Of a stretch of 44,010 bases of DNA, positions 24,861-33,509 are shown one piece after another. The position numbers and the translations under genes were made by a program. The notes under the pieces are model-generated. The model saw nothing but the letters and a program-made list of their open reading frames with translations. It had not been told where the DNA came from and did no database searches. Source of the stretch: Lysobacterales bacterium. Its GTDB lineage: Bacteria; Pseudomonadota; Gammaproteobacteria; Xanthomonadales; SZUA-36. Location: NCBI GenBank assembly GCA_013001885.1, contig JABDLD010000042.1, positions 1 to 44,010 on the forward strand. The letters run 5' to 3'. Position 1 is the stretch's first letter. Every line of letters begins with the position of its first letter.

Positions 24861-25568
24861 CTATCGGAATTCCTTCACGGCCCGGTCGGCTGCAGCGATC
24901 CGTGCCTCATGCGCCCGAAAAACGGCGACGATCTCTGCAACGACCATTTCCTGGATCGCCGGATTGTCTTCGATATTGAAGTGGTTGACCTCATTGAGCA
25001 GATCCTCATGCGTCTCGGAAGCCCGCAAATCGCGATTGATAACGAGCGTCGACTGGTCTTCCCCCTCAACCGGCACTCCGCGCAGCCAGGGCATCCAGTC
25101 GGTGGCCGGCTGGGACCGGTAAATATTGACGCAACGGCGCACGTTGGCGGGAATTTTAGGCGGAGTGGTTGGGTCCACCAGCACCAGCGCGTCCACTGCC
25201 ACGCCCTGCTGGTCTAGGGCGCGTGCCAGACGGATGGAATCGTCGGCTCCATAGCTGTGGCCGGAGATGACCAGCAGCGTGTCCCGCCCGGACTGTGCGC
25301 GCGTTTCCGTGATCTGCCTGGCCAGGCTGCGCCAGGACGGCCCGGCATAGACACCTGCCTTGAGCCCTTTTTGCTGCAAATTTTCGCCAATGTCATCCAT
25401 CCCCAGCGAAAAAATGTTGAACAGCCCTTTGAGCAGGTAAACATCGCCCGAGGAATTCTTCGAAAGCTCAGTCTCCGAGCCTTCGGCATACTGCGGGGGG
25501 TGCGTTGAACAACCTGCCAGCACCAGGCTGATCGTAAAAAGAGCGCACAAATATAGGAATCGGTTCAT
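24861..25568 (-). CDS. Lipoprotein with alpha/beta-hydrolase fold (GHSYG)
   Basis: 235 aa from ATG 25568; the TTG at 25637 would add a non-signal extension. A type II signal ends LVLAGC (C20), so it is lipid-anchored. The hydrolase part has SGHSYGADD with the nucleophile Ser in a G-x-S-x-G elbow, VDALVLVDPT as the acid strand, and NEVNHFNIEDNP as a likely His strand. Its order of elements is the same as in the lipoprotein at 26935, which has GWSGA instead. It sits 73 bp after the acyltransferase and directly before the ICMT-like gene. Substrate unknown; a periplasmic or outer-membrane esterase is inferred. Confidence 0.75.
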   Translation of the reverse strand: MNRFLYLCALFTISLVLAGCSTHPPQYAEGSETELSKNSSGDVYLLKGLFNIFSLGMDDIGENLQQKGLKAGVYAGPSWRSLARQITETRAQSGRDTLLVISGHSYGADDSIRLARALDQQGVAVDALVLVDPTTPPKIPANVRRCVNIYRSQPATDWMPWLRGVPVEGEDQSTLVINRDLRASETHEDLLNEVNHFNIEDNPAIQEMVVAEIVAVFRAHEARIAAADRAVKEFR

Positions 25569-25641
25569 GGTCCAGCCAATATCAGTACTTGCCTTGCAAT
25601 CGCATTGCCTGCCGCAGAGTTTACCCTCAAGCCGCAATTTT

Positions 25642-26832
25642 CTAAACCTTGTGCCGCGACTTGGGGCCGTGCAGCCACTTGCCGATCACTGTGTACCTGA
25701 CAAAGAACTGGTAGCCGAGCAACGCCAGCGCCAGCGTGAAGCTCACAGAAAAAGTGAAACCCGCCATCGGTGCCGCTGAAATTCCGAAGCGGTTCTCCAT
25801 ATCACCCAGCATCAACTGCATCGCCACCAGCAAGGGCAGATGAACCAGGTAGATCCAGTACGCGGCGTCGGACAGGTACCTGACCCAGCGGGAGGGCTTG
25901 TCGAAAACCTTCAAAAACAGCCCCAGCATGCCCCAAACGGCAAACCACGAATAAAGCGCCACAGACAGAGCAAATACCCAATCCGGTTCAGTAACTGCTT
26001 GGCCACCCAGCCGATCTTTCAACTGCAGGAATACGAAGCAGAAGATAATCAGCGAGGTGACCGTGAATGCGGGACCCAGTAACATGATCCGGCTGAACTG
26101 TCCGTATACGCGGTACAGTAACGCACCCGACAGATAGAATATTGCGTAATAGGCAAACTCCCATGCATCCGGCCACCATTGGTTTTCGAAATGAGTGTAA
26201 ATCTCGGGCCGCAGCCAAAGCATTGGAAACATGACGCTGAGAAGAGTCAAAGGCCACCACCCGCGCTCCAGCAATCGAAAACGCACGGGGCTCTTGAATA
26301 CGGCCGGCCACCCGATTCGAACCAGGTAGTAAACCAGTGAATAGAGCAGCAGATACTGCAGGAACCAGAGGTGGCCGAGGCCCAGTAATTCACTTTTCAA
26401 CACCTTGTCATGAAAACTCATTCGTTTGACTTCCCGCCAGGAAACCACATCCTGTTCCATCAATCCGAGTCCCCAGAGGTAGTAACAAGCCGGCAGAATC
26501 ACCAGGACGGCCGCGAGAAGCGGTACTCCTATCCGGCGCAAACGCTGCTTTGCAAATTCATGGCAACCCCTGATTTCGCACAGCAAGCTGGCAAAAAAAC
26601 CGGCGACAATAAAGAAAAGCGGTATCCGGAAGCCGTGAAGATACCAAAGCACGAGGTCGAACCCTGGCCCGGAGGAAGGTTCGCTCACCGGCCATAACAA
26701 ACCGGGCATCGGTAACGTCATGTAAGCGACCGCGCCATGCAAAAACACACCGAGGATCATCGTCGAAGCTCTCAAGGCGTCGAGCGCATAAATTCGTTCA
26801 GTAGCAGGGGATGTTCGATTTGCCAGAGACAA
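25642..26832 (-). CDS. Acyltransferase 3 family membrane protein, OpgC-like
   Basis: 396 aa from TTG 26832, supported by GGAGG 4 nt upstream. About ten membrane helices. The N-terminal ALDALRASTMILGVFLHGAVAY has the conserved Asp-Arg and His of the acyltransferase-3 family; FRIPLFFIVAGFFASLL and LGHLWFLQYLLLYSLVYYLVR follow, with YWIYLVHLPLLVAMQ near the end. E. coli OpgC (MdoC), which succinylates periplasmic glucans, has this arrangement. It transfers acyl groups to a sugar or lipid at the membrane. First gene of a run with a lipoprotein hydrolase and a membrane methyltransferase. No opgG/opgH gene is in the window, so the glucan role is unproven. Confidence 0.87.
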   Translation of the reverse strand: MSLANRTSPATERIYALDALRASTMILGVFLHGAVAYMTLPMPGLLWPVSEPSSGPGFDLVLWYLHGFRIPLFFIVAGFFASLLCEIRGCHEFAKQRLRRIGVPLLAAVLVILPACYYLWGLGLMEQDVVSWREVKRMSFHDKVLKSELLGLGHLWFLQYLLLYSLVYYLVRIGWPAVFKSPVRFRLLERGWWPLTLLSVMFPMLWLRPEIYTHFENQWWPDAWEFAYYAIFYLSGALLYRVYGQFSRIMLLGPAFTVTSLIIFCFVFLQLKDRLGGQAVTEPDWVFALSVALYSWFAVWGMLGLFLKVFDKPSRWVRYLSDAAYWIYLVHLPLLVAMQLMLGDMENRFGISAAPMAGFTFSVSFTLALALLGYQFFVRYTVIGKWLHGPKSRHKV

Positions 26833-26934
26833 TTTGCCTCCGTGAATTTATAGTTTCTGATTTATTCAGGCGAGGTCCTCCTATTTCAACATTTTGCTGG
26901 CATTTTTGCATCCCCGGCGGCAAGCTCTTTATGC

Positions 26935-27591
26935 ATGAACCCGATGAGCGACTCCGCCTGGAGTCATCGCCTGCCGCGAGCCCTTCTTGCCCTGCTTTTT
27001 TCGTTCCTGTGCGCCGTGTTCCCCGCCGGATGCGCCACGCTAGGAACACCGTCCCTGTCAGAGCGCCTGCAGGCGCTGCCTGCTGAGCAAAAAGACAGGG
27101 TCCACCCGTTCTTCATCAACTCGCCGCTGGATGTTCCCCAGATTGGGCGACTGGCCGGCGTGGCCGCCTATTTTCGAGACAGGGGGTTCAGGCACTCGAA
27201 ATTTCTGTTCCGTGCCAGCGGCGCCGACCTGGCCGCCAGGAGCCTCGACATCAGACGCGAAGATCCGGATGCACGGATCGTTCTCATCGGCTGGAGTGGG
27301 GCTTCGCTCTGGATTTGGGATGCCCTCACGGATCTGGACATAGCAGGCCAATCGGTCGATCTGGTCGTATACCTGGACAGCAACTGGATCAAAAAGCGGG
27401 TTGAAGACGAAGGGCACCCAGACAACTACAGCCGCGCCGTTTTGATATACCGGCAGGATAATTCACCGGTCGAGGGCGTGCCAAAATCCGTAAGCAGAAC
27501 AGTGGCGACGAAGCAACACCTTGCCGTGGCTGCGCATACGGACACGCTGGAATACCTCGCTGAGGAGCTGATTGAGTTGACTTCAGATTAG
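26935..27591 (+). CDS. Lipoprotein-like alpha/beta-hydrolase relative (GWSGA)
   Basis: 218 aa. N-terminal hydrophobic stretch ends FPAGC; the -3 Pro makes the lipobox non-canonical but a lipoprotein is likely. The core has RIVLIGWSGASLWIWD (a G-x-S-x-A elbow), SVDLVVYLDSNW, AVLIYRQDNSPVEGVP and KQHLAVAAHTDTLEYLAEELIEL. These line up in order with the lipoprotein at 24861-25568 (VDALVLVDP, VNIYR, VNHFN), so the two are diverged relatives flanking the acyltransferase. It is transcribed away from the acyltransferase, with 102 bp between. A hairpin follows its stop. Confidence 0.65.
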   Translation: MNPMSDSAWSHRLPRALLALLFSFLCAVFPAGCATLGTPSLSERLQALPAEQKDRVHPFFINSPLDVPQIGRLAGVAAYFRDRGFRHSKFLFRASGADLAARSLDIRREDPDARIVLIGWSGASLWIWDALTDLDIAGQSVDLVVYLDSNWIKKRVEDEGHPDNYSRAVLIYRQDNSPVEGVPKSVSRTVATKQHLAVAAHTDTLEYLAEELIELTSD

Positions 27592-27613
27592 CGGTGCAAT
27601 TGGTGGAACCATT

Positions 27614-27638
27614 ACCCGGCGCGCTCAGCGCGCCGGGT
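27614..27638. terminator. Perfect 11-bp hairpin between convergent genes
   Basis: ACCCGGCGCGC-TCA-GCGCGCCGGGT, 22 bp after the lipoprotein stop and 73 bp before the sulfatase stop. Very stable stem; no long U-run follows on either strand. Most likely a shared transcript end. Confidence 0.5.
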
Positions 27639-27711
27639 GATAGCTTAATAAGAACGGGCAGATAACGTTTTATTCATCCAGGGACTGACCTTTGGCAGTT
27701 TGGAATCTGTG

Positions 27712-29247
27712 TTACTTGTCGCCGGCGCCCTTGGCTATTGCTTCCATCACACGATCGAGGTTGAAGCTGCCGGGCTTCTGGCGTGGCGGGAACTCGCGAA
27801 AGCTCTGCAACCATTGACCAACATAGGCACCTGCCGGCGCGAAGATGAACATGTGATCCACCCACCACCTCGGATAACCGATGCCTTCTTCGTGGGCCCG
27901 CTCGAACGGATCCATGCGCAAATTGGCGAGCATCGGCGCGCGCAGCGTCGTGAACTCGTTCTGCCACACGTGATAGCCATGAGCGTCCTGCATCAGGAAA
28001 GTGATTTTCCAGTTTTTGTAGCGCAAGGCTGCGACGCTGCCGTCATCAGTCCAGTAGAGGAACTCTTCACGCGGCCACTTGTCCGTATCGCCCTTGAGAA
28101 CCGGCAGCAGATTGTAGCCGTCCAGGTGGACTTTATAGTTCCTTCCGTTGGCCCGTTTGCCCTTCAGAAGGTCTTCTTTGACCTCCGTATCGCCCGCTGC
28201 CGCGAGCAGGGTAGGCAACATGTCCTCGTGCGACCCGATTTCGTTGATTACCGTGCCCGGGTCAATCACACCCGGCCAGCGGATTGCGGTCGGAACGCGG
28301 AAACCACCTTCCCACTGGGTCGCTTTTTCGTTACGGAACATGGTGGTGCCGCCATCCGGCCAGCTGAAAACTTCCGCGCCGTTGTCGGTGGAGTACATGA
28401 CGATCGTGTCGTCCTCAATCCCCAGTTCGGTCAGTTTGTCGAGCAGCTGTCCGACGTGGCCGTCGTGTTCTACCATGCCATCAGCGTAAACACCGAGGCC
28501 GGTTTTGCCCTCGGACTCGGGTTTGAGGTGCGTCCAGATGTGCATGCGGGTGCTGTTCCACCAGACAAAGAACGGCTTGTCGGCCTTGACCGCACGCTCC
28601 ATGAAGTCCAGGGCGGCCACGGTGACTTCCTCATCCACCGTTTCCATGCGCTTGATGGTCAGCGGCCCGGTGTCTTCAATCCGGCCGTCTGCGTAGCTGC
28701 GAATCACGCCGCGCGGACCGAATTGCTTCTTGAACTCCGGATCTTTGGGGTAGTCGGGGTGCTCAGGCTCCTGCTCTGCGTTCAGGTGATACAGGTTCCC
28801 AAAAAACTCGTCGAAGCCGTGGTTCGTCGGCAACATCTCGTCCCGGTCACCCAGGTGGTTTTTGCCAAACTGACCGGTCATGTAGCCATGATCCTTGAGC
28901 AGCACGGCGATCGTCGGGTCGTCAACCTTCATGCCTTCCGGCGCGCCGGGCAGCCCGACCTTGGTCAGGCCGGTGCGCATCGGCGACTGACCGGTGATGA
29001 ACGCAGCGCGGCCGGCCGTGCAGCTTTGCTGTCCGTACCAGTCGGTGAACACAGCGCCTTGCTGCGCGATGCGGTCGATATTCGGTGTTTTGTAGCCCAT
29101 CATGCCCATGTTGTAGGCGCTGACGTTGAACTGGCCGATGTCGTCACCCCAGATCACGAGGATATTTGGTTTATCGGCCGCAAGGGCTGCCTGAGCCGAC
29201 ACCAGCAAGGCCAGTGCAGTCAGTATTTTAGGTAAATGCAGGGTCAC
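27712..29247 (-). CDS. Secreted arylsulfatase-type sulfatase
   Basis: 511 aa from GTG 29247, which has AAGGAG 8 nt upstream; the longer frame to 29280 has no ribosome site. Signal peptide 1-23 (LVSAQAALA). Hydrolyses sulfate esters outside the cytoplasm. The formylglycine site is C76 in SCTAGRAAFITGQ (CxAxR variant of C-[ST]-P-x-R). Metal residues: NILVIWGDDIG near the N-terminus and YSTDNGAE; QWEGGFRVPTAIRWPG is also family-typical. It needs a formylglycine-generating enzyme, not seen here. Divergent from ompW. Substrate unknown. Confidence 0.92.
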   Translation of the reverse strand: MTLHLPKILTALALLVSAQAALAADKPNILVIWGDDIGQFNVSAYNMGMMGYKTPNIDRIAQQGAVFTDWYGQQSCTAGRAAFITGQSPMRTGLTKVGLPGAPEGMKVDDPTIAVLLKDHGYMTGQFGKNHLGDRDEMLPTNHGFDEFFGNLYHLNAEQEPEHPDYPKDPEFKKQFGPRGVIRSYADGRIEDTGPLTIKRMETVDEEVTVAALDFMERAVKADKPFFVWWNSTRMHIWTHLKPESEGKTGLGVYADGMVEHDGHVGQLLDKLTELGIEDDTIVMYSTDNGAEVFSWPDGGTTMFRNEKATQWEGGFRVPTAIRWPGVIDPGTVINEIGSHEDMLPTLLAAAGDTEVKEDLLKGKRANGRNYKVHLDGYNLLPVLKGDTDKWPREEFLYWTDDGSVAALRYKNWKITFLMQDAHGYHVWQNEFTTLRAPMLANLRMDPFERAHEEGIGYPRWWVDHMFIFAPAGAYVGQWLQSFREFPPRQKPGSFNLDRVMEAIAKGAGDK

Positions 29248-29367
29248 TAAACTCTCCTTCTTATGTTTAAAAAGTCTCAACGTAATCTCTTAGTATGCCA
29301 AACTGAAGCGCTATAGGCCATCACATTTCTGCACTCACGAGCCGTTGACGGGCACGAAACCCCGTCT

Positions 29368-29409
29368 GTGACTCAGGTCAAGGCGCGCGTTGCGGTCAAA
29401 AACTAACAT
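29368..29409 (+). promoter_or_regulatory. FNR/Anr-like site and -10 of ompW
   Basis: GTGAC-TCAG-GTCAA (29368-29381) is a near-perfect inverted repeat matching TTGAT-N4-ATCAA at 7 of 10 positions. A -10 TAACAT lies at 29404-29409, so transcription would start near 29416, placing the site at -41.5, the class II position. E. coli ompW is FNR-activated. The -35 is absent, as expected for activated promoters. Confidence 0.45.
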
Positions 29410-29450
29410 AAATCGCTTATACACAGTCTACATACCGGGGAGAAGAGAGA

Positions 29451-30056
29451 ATGGACATCAAAAAAGTACTTTGCACAGCGGCCTTGTTTACCGTCACCGC
29501 CGTCAGCACTGCGAATGCAATGGACCAGGGCGACTGGCTGGTCCGGGCCGGCGCCTCTTACGTGGATCCAAAAAGCAACAACAGTGAGATTGTTTCCGTA
29601 GATTCAGCCACCGGCTTTACGTTCAACTTCACTTACATGATGACGGATTCATGGGCCGTTGAGCTGTTGGCCGCCTATCCGTTCAAGCATGATATCGAAC
29701 TGCTTGACGGCACCAAGGTCGGTTCCACCAAGCACCTGCCGCCAACCCTCAGCCTGCAATACCACTGGGCACCGAACTCGACGTTTCAGCCCTATGTCGG
29801 TGTTGGCCTTAACTACACCCGTTTCTCCAGCGAGAAAACCACGGGACCGCTGGAAGGTGTTGACCTGAGCCTTGGCGACAGCTGGGGTCTGGCCGGTGAA
29901 ATCGGCGCCGATTTCATGCTCAATGACCAGTGGTTTCTGAACGGCAGCATTCGCTACATAGACATCGAGACCAAGGCCAAGCTCGACGGAGGCTCCATCG
30001 GCAAGGTGAACATCAGCCCTTGGGTTTATGGCGTTCACGTAGGATTCCGTTTCTGA
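29451..30056 (+). CDS. ompW: OmpW family outer-membrane protein
   Basis: 201 aa, the usual length. Signal peptide 1-23 (ending ANA). Eight-stranded barrel with family landmarks: GDWLVRAGASYVDP near the start, FTYMMTDSWAVELLAAYPFKHDIEL, KHLPPTLSLQYHW, FQPYVGVGLNYTRFS, WGLAGEIGADFML, WFLNGSIRYIDIETKA, then SPWVYGVHVGFRF with terminal Phe. Forms a narrow hydrophobic channel. GGGGAGAAGAGAGA precedes the ATG. Followed by a strong intrinsic terminator. The promoter has an FNR-like site, consistent with low-oxygen expression. Confidence 0.94.
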   Translation: MDIKKVLCTAALFTVTAVSTANAMDQGDWLVRAGASYVDPKSNNSEIVSVDSATGFTFNFTYMMTDSWAVELLAAYPFKHDIELLDGTKVGSTKHLPPTLSLQYHWAPNSTFQPYVGVGLNYTRFSSEKTTGPLEGVDLSLGDSWGLAGEIGADFMLNDQWFLNGSIRYIDIETKAKLDGGSIGKVNISPWVYGVHVGFRF

Positions 30057-30078
30057 TTGATTGTGCTGGATGATGAAA

Positions 30079-30103
30079 GGGGCCGCACGCGGCCCCTCTT
30101 TTT
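30079..30103 (+). terminator. Intrinsic terminator of ompW
   Basis: GGGGCCGC-AC-GCGGCCCC stem (8 bp) followed by TCTTTTT, 22 bp after the ompW stop. Ends 17 bp before the convergent UspA-like gene. Confidence 0.9.
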
Positions 30104-30120
30104 ATGGAACGGACCAAAAT

Positions 30121-30930
30121 TCAGGAAGACTCGTCCCAATAGCGCACCAGGCAAATCGGACACCGCAACTGCTGGCGCAGCAGGTGTAAGGCATCCGTCT
30201 GCATCAAATCGGGGGTGGCGGCGAGCACCAGCATGGAAGCTTCCTCAGCCCGTAACGCCCTGACCAGTGTTTCTAAGCTGTTATCGGGAAGGGCTCTGGT
30301 ATGTGATGGACGCGCCGGGAAAAGCCGCTTAAAAAGGTTTTCAACGGCCGCCGGATCGTTCGCCACAGACGGGGTCAGCACCACCGAAACGCGCCGCATA
30401 TCGCCTTCCGCCAACTTCAGGGCTGCAAAAAGAACGCCGCTCCCGGTTTCAGAATCGCTCAGGACCACGACAATTCGCGGAATCGAATGAGGCCGGTACG
30501 GTCTTGAAGACATGGCAGCGGCCATGTTGCGCGCCGGCTCAAACACCATGATGTCCGACTGGTTGGCTGTTTCCAGCAACAGGCTCGCGGCCGAACCGCG
30601 GACGTTGCGAAACGAATGGGCCACGCCGGCTCTTTTTGCCAGCAAAGCCAGCGCGCGCTGGGCGGTGCGCATCCTCAATGCAAGCACCCGGTCAAACTGC
30701 TCGCTGTCAAATTCCCGCACGCTGAAAGTAACGCGGCACAGCTCTTTTACAAAAGGCAGTTCGGCAGCATGCTTCAACTCTGCTTCTTCCAGGAACACTC
30801 CCTGCATTTCGATGGTTCTGTCACGCCCCAGGAGCGGCAGCACAATGTCCAGCAGGCTGCGGCTCGAGCCGCCCGGGCCCAGGATGACCGCGATCCGGCG
30901 GGTAGCGTTTTCAGGAGGATTTGCTTTCAT
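30121..30930 (-). CDS. UspA-like protein, two-domain, coupled to Lon-family protease
   Basis: 269 aa from ATG 30930 (or 275 from 30948); the frame extending to 31146 lies inside the protease gene. The start overlaps the protease stop by 20 bp, so translation is coupled. The N-terminal half (about 10-130) has RRIAVILGPGGSSRSLLDIVLPLL and later SAASLLLETANQSDIMVFEPARNM. The second half has IPRIVVVLSDSETGSGVLFAALKLAE, and the end reads LVLAATPDLMQTDALHLLRQQLRCPICLVR, close to the C-terminal strand of universal stress domains. The ATP-binding GxGG of UspA is only partly present. A stress function is inferred from fold only. Confidence 0.55.
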   Translation of the reverse strand: MKANPPENATRRIAVILGPGGSSRSLLDIVLPLLGRDRTIEMQGVFLEEAELKHAAELPFVKELCRVTFSVREFDSEQFDRVLALRMRTAQRALALLAKRAGVAHSFRNVRGSAASLLLETANQSDIMVFEPARNMAAAMSSRPYRPHSIPRIVVVLSDSETGSGVLFAALKLAEGDMRRVSVVLTPSVANDPAAVENLFKRLFPARPSHTRALPDNSLETLVRALRAEEASMLVLAATPDLMQTDALHLLRQQLRCPICLVRYWDESS

Positions 30931-33361
30931 TGGCCGTATCGTCCTCATTTGATTCGGATTTGCCAAAAGCCCGGCGCTTTTCTGCCAACTCAAGCAGCCG
31001 CTCGCGGACTCTGAAATTGATGCTGCCCTTTGGAAACTCGCCGTTTTTGTCCTTTTCGCCCGCCTCTTCTCCGGAAAGAACGGCAAGCGCCTGGTCGACA
31101 TGGTCGACGGGGTAGACCTGGAACCTGTTAGCCTTGACAGCTTCAACCACGTCTTCCCGCAGCATCAGGTGCTTCACGTTGGCAACGGGGATCAATACGC
31201 CCTGGTCGCCGGTCAAGCCCCTCTTGTCGCAGATGTCGAAAAAACCCTCGATCTTTTCGTTGACTCCGCCAATCGCCTGGACCCTGCCGTGCTGATCGAT
31301 CGAACCGGTGATTGCGAATGATTGGAGAATGGGTATCTCAGCCAGCGCCGAGACCAGAACGCACAGTTCCGCGGCCGACGCACTGTCGCCGTCCACTCCG
31401 CCATAGGATTGCTCAAACACCAGGCTTGCAGATAAAGATAGCGGGGCGTCGGACAGGTAGTGGGACCCCAAAAAACCAGAGAGGATCAAAACACCTTTCG
31501 AATGCAATGGACCGCCCAGTTTTACCTCTCGTTCGATGTCGATCACTTCCCCCGAACCCAACTTGACGGAAGCCGTGATCCTCTGCGGCCTGCCAAATGC
31601 GATGTTGCCAAGCTGCATCACCGCGAGGCCGTTGATTTCGCCCACGCGGCTGCCGGATGTTTCGATCCTGAAGGTTTCCCGCAGCAACTCCTCCTGCATC
31701 CGGTCGCGCACCCGGCTGCCGCGCCTGATGCGCCCGTCGATGGCTTTTTGCACATCAGCGGAATCAATCAGTTTCTTGCCTTCCTGCCCGGCCCAGTAGT
31801 CCGCTTCACGAACCAGGTCGAGGGAATGCTCGATGTCAGTGGACAGGCGCTCAGAGTCACCGAGCCGGCGGGCGCTGTCCTCCATCAAGCGGGCCACGCC
31901 TTCGCGGCTTATATGCCTGAGTTTATCCGTTCGGATCGTAGTCGCCAGCCAACGGGACAGGTTTTCCATGTTTTCCATGGAGGGTTTCATCTGGTCCTCG
32001 AAGTCTGCCGGAATTTTGAACAGCTCGGAGAATTCGGGGTCATAGCGCTCCAGCAGGTAGTAATAGATCCTCTCACCGATCAGGATTACTTTCAGGTTCA
32101 GCGGAATCGGTTCGGGTTCCAGCGTCACGGTGCTGATCATCCCGATGTCGTCCGCCAGGGACCGAATCCGCAAATCCCGTGACTTCAGCGCGCTTTTCAG
32201 CCCTTCCCAGGCCAGCGGATAGGTCAGCAGCTTGGCTGCATCGATGACCAGGTAACCGCCGTTGGCGCGATGCAGCGCGCCGGGGCGGATCAGGCTGAAA
32301 TTGGTCACCAGGGATCCAAATTCCGACTCGTGCTCAATCCGCCCGATGAGCTCGACAAAACTGGGCTTGTCCTCGAAAACAACCGGCGCGCCTTTCAGTT
32401 CGGTACGGTCAACCAACACGTTTATCCCGTAGCGGTGCATGGCTGCGGACTCCCTGGACTCGATCACCTGCTGCAGCTGTGCCGGTGCACCCTGCCCTTC
32501 AGGCGAATGAAGAAACAACCCGACATTGTCGACGATGTCGCGCTGCATTTTTTCCAGATGTTCAACGACGACCGGTATATCGCTGTATTTATCAACCAGT
32601 TCGTCAACCAGCCCGCTGACGGCCAGGCCCGCAACATCGCGCTCGAGCTCCCTGACTTTCTGGCGCATTTCACGCGCGCGCTTGGGCATGGTTCGCATCA
32701 CCTGCTGCAAACGCAGGGTAAGTTTTTCAATTTCTTCATGAAACTGCTTCTGCTCGTCTTCGGGAAGCTTTTTGAAGTCCTCCGAACTCAACGCTTCGTC
32801 CTTTCGTACAGGAATGAATGCGATGCCGGTCGGCGTCTGGATGACACCAATTTCGTGCTTCTTTGCCTCCTCTTCAATCTGCTTGAAGGCTTCTTCCTGT
32901 ACTTCCTTGAACTCCTCCCCGATGGCCTCGCGCTGTGCCTGGAAGTCTTCACTCTCGAATGCCGCCGGAATGGCGGTCTGAGCGTCCTGGATGACGTGCT
33001 CCACATCCACCCGCAGCTCCCGGCTTCTGCCCGGTGGAAGCGCCAGCGCCCTGGGCTCCCGTGGGTTTTCGAAATTGAACACATAGCACCAGTCAGCCGG
33101 CACCTCGCGCGCGGCAGCCGTTTTGTCCAGAAACTGCCGCACAAAAGCATGACGGCCGGAGCCGGGAGGCCCCAGCACATAGACATTATGTCCATCGATG
33201 CCGATCTCGGTGGCGAAGTGAATGGCTTCGACCGCGCGTTCCTGCCCGGGAATCTGCTTCAGTTCGGCAAGTTCTGCCGTGGATTTGAAACCAAGGTCTG
33301 CAGGATCACAACGCCTGTAAAGCGATTTGGGTGAGAGAGGTTTACCAGGAATCACGTTCAT
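30911..33361 (-). CDS. Lon-family ATP-dependent protease (LonB/YcbZ-like)
   Basis: 816 aa from ATG 33361; the TTG at 33382 adds 7 residues and is less likely. Walker A VLGPPGSGRHA near residue 65, with Arg for Lys. An insert with long coiled-coil character follows (about 125-260, EEIEKLTLRLQQVMRTMPKRAREMRQ). The protease domain at the C-terminus has the Ser-Lys dyad: GDSASAAELCVLVSALAEIPI (Ser near 660) and GGVNEKIEGFFDICD (Lys about 43 residues on), with GSIDQHGRVQAIGG between. DEVEVA-type Lon N-domain is absent, so this is not classical Lon but the LonB-like type. Degrades misfolded or regulatory proteins in the cytoplasm. Downstream and overlapping is a UspA-like gene. Confidence 0.9.
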   Translation of the reverse strand: MNVIPGKPLSPKSLYRRCDPADLGFKSTAELAELKQIPGQERAVEAIHFATEIGIDGHNVYVLGPPGSGRHAFVRQFLDKTAAAREVPADWCYVFNFENPREPRALALPPGRSRELRVDVEHVIQDAQTAIPAAFESEDFQAQREAIGEEFKEVQEEAFKQIEEEAKKHEIGVIQTPTGIAFIPVRKDEALSSEDFKKLPEDEQKQFHEEIEKLTLRLQQVMRTMPKRAREMRQKVRELERDVAGLAVSGLVDELVDKYSDIPVVVEHLEKMQRDIVDNVGLFLHSPEGQGAPAQLQQVIESRESAAMHRYGINVLVDRTELKGAPVVFEDKPSFVELIGRIEHESEFGSLVTNFSLIRPGALHRANGGYLVIDAAKLLTYPLAWEGLKSALKSRDLRIRSLADDIGMISTVTLEPEPIPLNLKVILIGERIYYYLLERYDPEFSELFKIPADFEDQMKPSMENMENLSRWLATTIRTDKLRHISREGVARLMEDSARRLGDSERLSTDIEHSLDLVREADYWAGQEGKKLIDSADVQKAIDGRIRRGSRVRDRMQEELLRETFRIETSGSRVGEINGLAVMQLGNIAFGRPQRITASVKLGSGEVIDIEREVKLGGPLHSKGVLILSGFLGSHYLSDAPLSLSASLVFEQSYGGVDGDSASAAELCVLVSALAEIPILQSFAITGSIDQHGRVQAIGGVNEKIEGFFDICDKRGLTGDQGVLIPVANVKHLMLREDVVEAVKANRFQVYPVDHVDQALAVLSGEEAGEKDKNGEFPKGSINFRVRERLLELAEKRRAFGKSESNEDDTANESKSS

Positions 33362-33509
33362 AATCGCCAGCGCTCGGACCAACCTAATGTCTGTGAGTGT
33401 TTTATCGTGCCATGCGCCATGGACCCGGATAAATCAGAATCTGGGCTTCATACGACCCAAATCACGTGGTATCGGCTAGAATAAAAGAATCAATCCACAG
33501 GGTAAGATC

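Noticed and set aside
27700-29235. 511-codon open frame on the plus strand opposite the sulfatase
   Set aside because: Antisense to a clear sulfatase with formylglycine site; codon pattern is a mirror of the real gene.
32270-33334. 354-codon open frame opposite the Lon-family gene
   Set aside because: Antisense shadow of the protease; no start signal or domain.
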